DNA of 64,000 nucleotides from an uncultured Microbacterium sp. (GTDB taxonomy: Bacteria; Actinomycetota; Actinomycetes; Actinomycetales; Microbacteriaceae), in the NCBI RefSeq assembly GCF_947488465.1, contig NZ_CANKZA010000002.1, positions 1-64,000 of the forward strand. Direction: 5' to 3'. The notes under the pieces are model-generated. The model searched no databases and had not been told where the DNA came from. It saw only the letters and a program-made list of their open reading frames with translations. The position numbers were made by a program, and so were the translations under genes. This document shows, in pieces, positions 57,615 to 64,000 of the stretch (the stretch's first letter is position 1; every line of letters starts with the position of its first letter).

Positions 57615-60600
57615 TCAGGGCTGACGTTCGGCGGCGTAGCGCGGCGCCATCGCCTCCATCTGGTCCATCACAAGCTTGATGGCCTCGGGCTGCTTGTCGG
57701 GCGGATACTTGTGCCACACCAGCAAGCGTTTGATCGATGACCGCAGCTTCGCCCGCACGTCATCGCGCACCGTCCAGTCGGTGCGCACGTCACGGCGCAT
57801 GACGGCGACGAGTTCGCGCGCGATGTCGGCCAGCACCCCCTCACCTTGCGTCTGCATCGCCGACTCGTTCTGGGCGACCGCGTCGTAGAACGCGAGCTCG
57901 TCGTGTGACAGCGGGGGCGTGAATCGCGCACCGCGCGATGCTTCGGCGGCCACGTCTTTCGCCATGTCGACGAGCGCCGCGATCACCTCGGCCGAGGTCA
58001 ACTGCTGGTTCGTGTAGCGCTTCATGATGTCGGCGATGCGCTCCGAGAAGGCGCGCTGGCGCAACAGGTTGCCTTGCGTCGCGGTCGCGCCGGCATCCAC
58101 CAGCGATGCGCGCAGCGCTTCGATTGCGAGGTGCGCGTTCGGCGCGGCCTGCGCTTGTGCGAGGAACTCCGGCCCGAGGTTGTCGAGCGTGAGGCGCGGC
58201 AGACCCGCGGCGTCGTAGATGTCGAGCACCTCTCCTGTTGAGAGGGCTTCGGCGACGAGTCCACTCAGCAACCGCTCGATCTCTTCAGGCACCGGCTCGT
58301 CGCGGGATTGCCGCTCGGTCGCGTCGTACTTCGCCATCCAGACTCGCACTTCTTCGTAGAAGGCGATCTCGTCGTGCAGTTCGGCGAGCCCTGCGCGGCC
58401 CGATCCGAGCGCCCACGCGCGTGCCAACGCGCCACTAGCCGTGCGGTAGCGGGCGGCGAGCCGTTCGCCACCGAGCGCCGGGGCGTTCTGCGGGTTCGCG
58501 GCATCACGCAGGTGGTTCGTCGCCGTGGTCGCCGCGGTGCGCAGGGCCCGCGGGCCGCCTCGACGCAACACGCCACGCCAGTCACAGCCGGCGAGCATCT
58601 CACGGATCTGCGCGACGAGTTCGAGTGCGATTTCCACCGCTTCGTCGACATCGCGACCGATGGGCTTGGTCGCCTGGTCGGCGGTCGTGTACTCCGCCAG
58701 CGCACGGGCGAGATGGTCGGCGAGCGGTGCGTAGGCGACCAGCAAACCGTCCTGCTTGCCCTGGAAAGTGCGGTTGACCCGGGCGATCGTCTGCATGAGC
58801 AGCGCGCCTTTGAGCGGCCGGTCGAGGTAGAGCGTGTGGAGCGGCGGGGCGTCGAACCCAGTGAGCATCATGTCTTTGACGATGACGAGTTCGAGCTCAT
58901 CGGCGGCGTCTTTCAGGCGGTCTTTGATCGCGGCGTTGGCGGAGTCGCGCCGCACGTGGTCGCTCACCGGTGGCTGATCGGTGGCTGAACCGGAGTAGAC
59001 GACTTTGATCTTTCCACCGTCGAGCGCGTCGGAATGCCAGTCGGGGCGAAGCGCCACGATCGCCGGATACAGTCGCGCGCAAATCTCTCGCGTGCCGCCC
59101 ACGATGAGCGCTTTGCCCGGCGATCCGATAAACGGCGCCATGCGCGCCCGGCGCTCTTCCCAGTGGGCGACGAGGTCGGCGGCAAGCGTCGCGATGCGCT
59201 CGGGCGACCCGTACACCGCGTTGACGACGGCGACGGATGCTTCGATTCGAGCCCGCTCCGAATCGTCGAGGCCCACGGTGAACTCGTCGGCGGCGCGGTC
59301 GATGTCTTCTTCGGAGGTCCCCTCGGCGAATGAGACTTTGATGAGCCGCGGCTCGAAGTACACCGGCACGGTCGCCCCGTCATCGACGGCCCGGGTGAGG
59401 TCGTAGATGTCGATGTAGTTTCCGAACACGTCTCGCGTGTTGCGCTCGGCGAACGAGATCGGCGTGCCCGTGAACGCGATGAGCGTCGCGTTCGGCAGCG
59501 CGTCGCGCAGGTGGCGGGCGTAGCCGTCGAGGTCGTCGTAGTGGCTGCGGTGCGCTTCGTCGACGATCACGATCACGTTGCGCCGGTCGGTGAGGAGGGG
59601 ATGCTGGGTGCCGTCGTCTCGTTCGGCCTTGCTCAGCCCGAACTTCTGGAGCGTCGTGAAGTAGATGCCGCCGGTGACCCGTTGGCTGAGCTCGTCGCGT
59701 AGCCGCGCACGATCGCTGACCTTCACCGGCTGGTCGGGGAGGAGCAGGCTGCGACTGAACGTCTGGAAGAGCTGCCCGTCGAGCTCCTTGCGGTCGGTGA
59801 CGACGATGACGGTCGGGTTTTTGAGCTTCGGATGCCGCAGGACGCGGTTCGTGTAGAGCTCCATCTCCATCGATTTACCCGAGCCCTGCGTGTGCCAGAC
59901 GACGCCGGCCTTGCCGTTGGTTTCGACGGCTTGGATCGTGCTGCCGACGGCCTTGTTGACGGCGAAGTACTGGTGCGGCTTCGCGATGCGCTTGACGAGC
60001 CCCTCCGAGCCCTCGTCGAACGCGGTGAAGTCGCGCACGAGCTGCAGGAAGCGTTCTTGGTTGTAGAGGCCGTTGAGTGCGTCATCGAGCGCCTGCACGT
60101 CGACGCCGTCTTCGATCCGCGGTTGCACGAGCGGCGCGCCGTCGTCGTCGACGTTCCACGGGGCGAAGTGGTTGAGCGGGGTGAAGGGTGTGCCGTACTT
60201 TGCCGCGACGCCGTCGCTCGCGAGGGTGAACACGCAGAATCGGAACGCCATCGGGAACTCGCGCAGGTAGGTCTGTAGCTGCGCATGCGCGGGGCCGACA
60301 CCTGTCGACGACGAGCCGGCCTTTTTGAGCTCGACAATGCTGAGGGGCATGCCGTTGACGAACAAGACGATGTCAAAGCGCCGGTGCAGGTCGCCCTGGC
60401 GGATCGTGACCTGGTTGACGACCAACCAGTCGTTCTGGTCGACACTGCCGAGCATTCGAATGCGGGGATTCTGCTCGCGGCCGTCGGCGTCGATGTAGCT
60501 GATCGGGTAGCCGCCGGTGAGGTAGCTGTGGATGCGGTGGTTCTCGGTGATCGCGTCGAGCGAGCGTGGCGCCGCGATTTCGGCGATCGCCTGCTGGAGG

Positions 60601-60794
60601 TAGGTCACCGGCACGTCGGGGTTGAGCCGGCGCATCGCGTCGAGCAGGCGCGGACGGATGAGCAACTCATCCCAGGTCTCGCGCTCACCGCTGCCCGGCG
60701 CGATCTCATCGCCCCGCAGCGGGTGCCAGCCGAGCGGCTCACCGAGGGTCTCGATCGCGTCCTGCTCCCAGTCGGCTTCAGAGATGGCTGTCAT
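57615..60794 (-). CDS. hsdR: Type I restriction endonuclease subunit R
   Basis: The product is 1059 residues from ATG 60794. The N-terminal PD-(D/E)xK nuclease is visible as Asp141 in RFDIVLFVNG and Glu155-x-Lys157 in SIVELKK. The superfamily 2 DNA translocase follows: Walker A HTQGSGKSM (about 301-308), DEAH box (412-415), TGTPIS motif III, and QTIARVNRTF motif VI. A long helical C-terminus (DUF3387-like) for HsdM contact ends the protein. It cuts foreign DNA after translocation, but needs HsdM and HsdS, which are not in this window and would be expected upstream on this strand beyond 64000. It starts 33 bp after the EcsC-like gene. Confidence 0.92.
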   Translation of the reverse strand: MTAISEADWEQDAIETLGEPLGWHPLRGDEIAPGSGERETWDELLIRPRLLDAMRRLNPDVPVTYLQQAIAEIAAPRSLDAITENHRIHSYLTGGYPISYIDADGREQNPRIRMLGSVDQNDWLVVNQVTIRQGDLHRRFDIVLFVNGMPLSIVELKKAGSSSTGVGPAHAQLQTYLREFPMAFRFCVFTLASDGVAAKYGTPFTPLNHFAPWNVDDDGAPLVQPRIEDGVDVQALDDALNGLYNQERFLQLVRDFTAFDEGSEGLVKRIAKPHQYFAVNKAVGSTIQAVETNGKAGVVWHTQGSGKSMEMELYTNRVLRHPKLKNPTVIVVTDRKELDGQLFQTFSRSLLLPDQPVKVSDRARLRDELSQRVTGGIYFTTLQKFGLSKAERDDGTQHPLLTDRRNVIVIVDEAHRSHYDDLDGYARHLRDALPNATLIAFTGTPISFAERNTRDVFGNYIDIYDLTRAVDDGATVPVYFEPRLIKVSFAEGTSEEDIDRAADEFTVGLDDSERARIEASVAVVNAVYGSPERIATLAADLVAHWEERRARMAPFIGSPGKALIVGGTREICARLYPAIVALRPDWHSDALDGGKIKVVYSGSATDQPPVSDHVRRDSANAAIKDRLKDAADELELVIVKDMMLTGFDAPPLHTLYLDRPLKGALLMQTIARVNRTFQGKQDGLLVAYAPLADHLARALAEYTTADQATKPIGRDVDEAVEIALELVAQIREMLAGCDWRGVLRRGGPRALRTAATTATNHLRDAANPQNAPALGGERLAARYRTASGALARAWALGSGRAGLAELHDEIAFYEEVRVWMAKYDATERQSRDEPVPEEIERLLSGLVAEALSTGEVLDIYDAAGLPRLTLDNLGPEFLAQAQAAPNAHLAIEALRASLVDAGATATQGNLLRQRAFSERIADIMKRYTNQQLTSAEVIAALVDMAKDVAAEASRGARFTPPLSHDELAFYDAVAQNESAMQTQGEGVLADIARELVAVMRRDVRTDWTVRDDVRAKLRSSIKRLLVWHKYPPDKQPEAIKLVMDQMEAMAPRYAAERQP

Positions 60795-60827
60795 CGGGCG
60801 GCTTCCTTTATCGGTTGAGAGAGACAC

Positions 60828-61919
60828 TCATTCGGTTTCGCTATCCACCGTGTCACCGTTCGACCGCTTGGAGCGTTTGAACAGACTGGCAACAGCGTCG
60901 GCTGTGCCGGCGGCGGCACCGCCGACAGCCTTGGCCGCACCTGCCGTCGCCCCTCCCACGGCGTTTGCGGCCGCCTTGACCGCGGTCACCGCCTGCGCTT
61001 CGTCGGGGACACCGTCGCCGTCGAGGTCGACGCTTCGGAATACCGAGGTGCCGTCGACAACCTTGCTCCACACGTTCTCGCCGAAGTCTTTGGCTGAATC
61101 CGATGCCGCGCGCATCGCGAGCACAGCCTTCGGCGGGTCGGGAATCCCATCACCGTCCGCATCGGTCAATTCCAGCCACTCCGGCCACGCTGTCATGGGA
61201 TCGGAGAACCCGGAGCGACACGACTTCACCACACTGCTGCCGAAGTAGAAACTTGTCGCGGCACCGGCCGCCGCGCCGATCACCGGAATCGCCTTGGAAC
61301 TGATCTTCACGGTTCCCATCACCGCACCCTTGGCGATCGCCTCGCGGGCGAGCACCATCGTGACGGGGACGAGCGCCGAGTCAGGAAGCTGTTGCGAGAT
61401 GATGTCACCCCACTTGGGCGATACCCCGCCCGCGATCGCACGTGCACCGGCAATGGTCGTTCCGACGGGCAACGCCGCCAAGACCATCGATGTCACTTTG
61501 CTCTGCTTTTTCTCGCCGAGCAGGGCCCCGAGGACGATGGCCTTCGCGCGGTCGGCGTCGTCGATGGGAATTCCTCGCAGTTCCGCCATGCAGAGCGCGA
61601 AGAGCGCGGTCGTCTCGTAGAAGAAGATCAAGTCACCCACCCCGAGCCCGATCGCGATCGGAATACCTACGCCGGGGATGGTGGCCGATGCACCGATCGC
61701 GGCACTTGCGATCGTCGTCGTCGCCACGTACTGCGACTCGATCGCCTTCATCACCTCGGCCGGCGAGGCATCCGGCTTCTTCCGGCGGACCTCCTTGATG
61801 TACGCCGTCGCCGCCGGCCGTTGCACAGCGATCGCTTGGAAGACGCGCTCTTGGAAGTCGTCGGGTAGGGCGCTGACGACGGCGCCCTCCGGGCTCGCTT
61901 TGGAAATATTCTTCGCCAT
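60828..61919 (-). CDS. EcsC-like membrane-associated protein with two DxDGDG calcium-type repeats
   Basis: The product is 363 residues from ATG 61919. Residues about 65-110 contain ASATIPGVGIPIAIGLGVGDL followed by FFYETTALFALCMAELRGI, matching the EcsC-family pattern of glycine-rich helix then a Y-x-T helix. Further Ala/Gly-rich amphipathic or membrane helices follow (to about 240). Then come two thrombospondin-type-3/dockerin-like calcium motifs, TDADGDGIPDP (about 252) and VDLDGDGVPDE (about 296), unusual in an apparently cytoplasmic protein, and an Ala/Gly-rich helix with a basic-acidic tail. There is no signal peptide. It lies between DUF4230-like and hsdR in one operon. Function unknown. 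Confidence 0.6.
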   Translation of the reverse strand: MAKNISKASPEGAVVSALPDDFQERVFQAIAVQRPAATAYIKEVRRKKPDASPAEVMKAIESQYVATTTIASAAIGASATIPGVGIPIAIGLGVGDLIFFYETTALFALCMAELRGIPIDDADRAKAIVLGALLGEKKQSKVTSMVLAALPVGTTIAGARAIAGGVSPKWGDIISQQLPDSALVPVTMVLAREAIAKGAVMGTVKISSKAIPVIGAAAGAATSFYFGSSVVKSCRSGFSDPMTAWPEWLELTDADGDGIPDPPKAVLAMRAASDSAKDFGENVWSKVVDGTSVFRSVDLDGDGVPDEAQAVTAVKAAANAVGGATAGAAKAVGGAAAGTADAVASLFKRSKRSNGDTVDSETE

Positions 61920-61947
61920 GGCGTGGTCTCGTTTCTCAGATGTGCCG

Positions 61948-62592
61948 TCAGTCGGCGTAGACGAAGTCGAGGGTGATGTCGGGGTCGATCGCCGTGATGA
62001 TGTTCGTGTAGAAAATGCGAGCCTGCTCTTCGAGCACCGGGCGCGAGCCCTCAATGGTCTTCACAACCGTCTCGTCATCGAGAACCGCTTCGGCCAGAGC
62101 AAGCTTGTCGATCTCGGGGGTCGTCCAGCTGAGCAGCCCATTCTTTTCGCTCGCGATGGAGATCTTCGGGTCGTCGTTGCCGAGGTAGATGAACTCCGGG
62201 ATGCTGATGCGGTACGACTTCTCACCGAGGTGTTCGATCTTGACATCCTTCCCTTCGATGCCGAGCTTCGCGTCGAAGTCGTACCGGACAAGGATCGAGC
62301 GGTCGGTTCCGGGCACGTCGAAGGCGAGGGCCTCGAGGCCCGGGATAGCGACCTTGAGCCCGTCGCTGTTCTCTTCTTTGATGTCACCGACCCCCGCCGT
62401 CACGAGGATGATCTGCTCTTCGCGCGTGATCGATCGGATCACCTGCACGTCACGTTCCTCGCTCGCGCCGAGGAACTTGCCGACGATCATCCCGCCAAAC
62501 CCGGCTGCCCCAATGAGGAAGAGAACGAAGAGGATGAGGAGGATCTTCGCCCAGAGCGGCGTCCGCCGTCGTGCTGCGGTGGTGGTGGTCAT
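61948..62592 (-). CDS. Single-pass membrane protein, DUF4230-like
   Basis: The product is 214 residues. A basic N-terminus (TTTTAARRRTPLWAK) precedes one transmembrane helix at about 17-40; the remaining 170 residues would be outside the membrane. The soluble part has alternating beta strands and a helical end (KTIEGSRPVLEEQARIFYTNIITAIDP), resembling DUF4230 family proteins. There are no cysteines or catalytic motifs that I can name. The ATG overlaps the stop of the XRE-ImmA gene (ATGA, 62589-62592). It may form a surface sensor or scaffold with the EcsC-like protein encoded 28 bp downstream. That is inference. Confidence 0.55.
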   Translation of the reverse strand: MTTTTAARRRTPLWAKILLILFVLFLIGAAGFGGMIVGKFLGASEERDVQVIRSITREEQIILVTAGVGDIKEENSDGLKVAIPGLEALAFDVPGTDRSILVRYDFDAKLGIEGKDVKIEHLGEKSYRISIPEFIYLGNDDPKISIASEKNGLLSWTTPEIDKLALAEAVLDDETVVKTIEGSRPVLEEQARIFYTNIITAIDPDITLDFVYAD

Positions 62593-63668
62593 TCGTTGTC
62601 TCCTCCGTGGGAATGTGTGGCGAACTCGACTTTTACCTTGAGCTCATGCCCCCACGCATAGTCGCGTGTGGCTCGTTGCGCTTGGCCGAGGACAATGCTC
62701 GGCGCGATGCCCAGCTCGTCGGCGAGCGCTCGCACGCGGGCGACATCGCGCGCGGGTGGTAGCCGGTCGCGGTACGACCCGGGGATGAGTGCCTCAGTCG
62801 CGAACTCATCGGCTTCGCGTTCAGCGAGGGTCTCCTCGCCTTCCACATAGAGCTCTTTGTCGCCATGCAGGAGGACGTGTCCGAGTTCGTGAAAGATCGT
62901 GAACCAGAGCTGATCGTCGGTCTTGAAAAGAAGCGACAGCTGCACGACGGGGTGGCCGTTGATCCACCGGGTGACCCCGTGGATCCCGAGCCCCGGCACC
63001 GGCGGAGTGAAGCACAGAACGACACCAGCGGCCTGCAAGAGCCGCGTCGTCTCAGCGATCGCTTCGACAGGGTCTTGTCGTGTCAGCCGACGGATCTGCG
63101 GCACCAGTTCTCGCACCGCATCGCGGTCGAAGTCGGCGAGGTCGGGGACTCCGTCGTGGTGCCGCTCGGCAAGCGAGAGCCAAATGGCGAGAGCCGGCGC
63201 ATTGTTGCGCGCAATCGCAGCACGACGATAGGCGACCGATCCTTCGCGCCACGTCGTCTTCCACGCATCGAGAGTGGCGACGCCCAGTAGCCCGAGGAGT
63301 TGCCGCACCGTGTCGGCGCGGTTCCTCGCGGGCACCGTGATGAACCTCCACTTGCGCAGATACGCGAGGGGGAAAGCCTTCGCCTCGTCATACTGTGCAG
63401 CGAGCTGGACGTCTTCATGCGCACGCGCGAGGTCTTCGCGGTAGCCGCTCTCGTACTGATTCCAGATGCGCGCGGGAATGCCGGTGACGCGCTCGAGCCC
63501 CAAAGCGTGCGCGTGCGAGAGCGGTGCGATACCGCGGAGGAGCTCGCTGACGTGCTTGGGCGTGACGCCGAGACGGCGCGATAGCTCGGCCGCGTTGATG
63601 CCCTCTTCCTCCATCCACTCGGCAATGAAGTCGCCGGTGGTGACGATGTAGTCGGGTGTTGCAGTCAT
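62589..63668 (-). CDS. higA: XRE-family regulator fused to ImmA/IrrE metallopeptidase (HigA-type antitoxin)
   Basis: The product is 359 residues. The N-terminal helix-turn-helix (about 8-65) has GINAAELSRRLGVTPKHVSEL and the HigA-like LLRGIAPLSHAHALGLERVTGIP pattern. The C-terminal ImmA/IrrE zinc protease has HELGH at 260-264 (FTIFHELGHVLLH) and the third-ligand glutamate region READEFATEALIP. Such fusions serve as HigA antitoxins or as stress and phage-responsive regulators cleaving a repressor. It follows a HigB-like toxin gene by 19 bp and overlaps the DUF4230-like gene. The whole downstream operon may thus be under its control. Confidence 0.87.
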   Translation of the reverse strand: MTATPDYIVTTGDFIAEWMEEEGINAAELSRRLGVTPKHVSELLRGIAPLSHAHALGLERVTGIPARIWNQYESGYREDLARAHEDVQLAAQYDEAKAFPLAYLRKWRFITVPARNRADTVRQLLGLLGVATLDAWKTTWREGSVAYRRAAIARNNAPALAIWLSLAERHHDGVPDLADFDRDAVRELVPQIRRLTRQDPVEAIAETTRLLQAAGVVLCFTPPVPGLGIHGVTRWINGHPVVQLSLLFKTDDQLWFTIFHELGHVLLHGDKELYVEGEETLAEREADEFATEALIPGSYRDRLPPARDVARVRALADELGIAPSIVLGQAQRATRDYAWGHELKVKVEFATHSHGGDNE

Positions 63669-63687
63669 GTTCTTCCTCCTCTCGCGT

Positions 63688-63987
63688 TCAGCGCTTGTGA
63701 TAGTCGATGAGTTCGACGACGAGCACCGTCACGACCTCGCGATCGACGGGCTGCACCACGAGACGCCAGTTTGCGCTCAGTCGTGCCGACCACTCTCCGG
63801 CGCGGTCGCCTTTCATCTGTTCCCAGCGGCCGGTACCGAGGAGGAGGTCGCCCATCTCGACCGCTCGTCGCAATTCAGTGATGCGCAGTTTGAGCGTCTT
63901 CGCAATCTGCGCACCGACCTTCTTCTGCATGGCGCGCTCATCGGTGCACGTCCTCTCCAGGTCGCGCGACGCATACTCGAGTTGCAT
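63688..63987 (-). CDS. higB: HigB/RelE-type mRNA interferase toxin
   Basis: The product is 99 residues, complete within the window. The RelE-like fold is visible as KKVGAQIAKTLKLRITELRRA in the first helices, LLGTGRWEQMKGDRAGEWSARLSANWRLV with the conserved Arg and the core strand, and VVTVLVVELIDYHKR at the C-terminus. In this HigB family the basic residues contact ribosomal RNA and cleave mRNA on the ribosome. It is in the toxin-first order typical of higBA. An apparent TAG stop lies just upstream at 63998-63996, possibly the end of another gene of the island. Confidence 0.85.
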   Translation of the reverse strand: MQLEYASRDLERTCTDERAMQKKVGAQIAKTLKLRITELRRAVEMGDLLLGTGRWEQMKGDRAGEWSARLSANWRLVVQPVDREVVTVLVVELIDYHKR

Positions 63988-64000
63988 TTGTTACCTAAAT

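Overview
This 64 kb window comes from the chromosome of a high-G+C actinobacterium. Codon use is dominated by G/C third positions, and the GGATGCC/GGCATCC words, frequent leaderless-type promoters (TAnnnT 6-7 nt before the start codon) and gene families all fit Microbacteriaceae, most likely Microbacterium or a close relative. The lineage is inferred from style and gene content. No rRNA or tRNA gene and no CRISPR array was recognised.

Layout from left to right. 1-78: right end of an IS481-type insertion sequence whose transposase stop codon lies in the CTAG target. 74-3613: membrane protein, alpha/beta hydrolase, and a MarR/MFS exporter pair. 3728-12478: L-rhamnose catabolism (LacI regulator, GH2 glycosidase, mutarotase, isomerase, aldolase-dehydrogenase fusion, kinase). 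12547-14673: VOC dioxygenase-like protein, nitronate monooxygenase-like protein and a tiny acidic protein. 14747-18240: two-subunit acyl-CoA (methylcrotonyl-CoA type) carboxylase behind a nested palindromic operator. 18360-21897: the transglutaminase / alpha-E / circularly permuted ATP-grasp triad. 21961-29833: an amino-acid catabolic block (guanidino hydrolase of the DDAH/arginine-dihydrolase type, ornithine aminotransferase, TetR, PutA, LysR) that can be read as arginine and proline to glutamate. 29843-31019: thioesterase and GNAT. 31153-35604: ETF beta and alpha with an unusual repeat-bearing cytochrome b, plus enoyl-CoA hydratase. 35759-39430: a large cell-wall 5'-nucleotidase. 39514-41440: acyl-CoA dehydrogenase carrying an inserted genomic repeat, and a VapBC pair with an altered toxin active site. 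41481-47537: a 2018-residue secreted double-catalytic amylopullulanase. 47690-52140: 2-methylcitrate cycle operon (gntR-prpD-prpB-prpC). 52280-55303: ABC exporter with its regulator. 55323-57572: RNase H, a VOC protein, a wrecked NUDIX gene and an aldo/keto reductase.

57615-63987 looks different: a tightly packed minus-strand operon encoding a HigB-like toxin, an XRE-ImmA/IrrE protease antitoxin, a membrane-anchored DUF4230-like protein, an EcsC-like protein with two calcium-binding-type DxDGDG repeats, and a type I restriction HsdR subunit. The matching hsdM/hsdS would lie beyond position 64000. This is the accessory (defence) part of the window and the best candidate for an uncharacterised system, because two membrane-type genes sit between a toxin-antitoxin pair and a restriction motor.

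Catabolic themes link the core: propionyl-CoA and branched-chain acyl-CoA metabolism (carboxylase, acyl-CoA dehydrogenase, enoyl-CoA hydratase, ETF, methylcitrate cycle), deoxy-sugar and alpha-glucan use, and amino-acid use. All coordinates and motifs were read by eye. No homology search, HMM or G+C computation was run.
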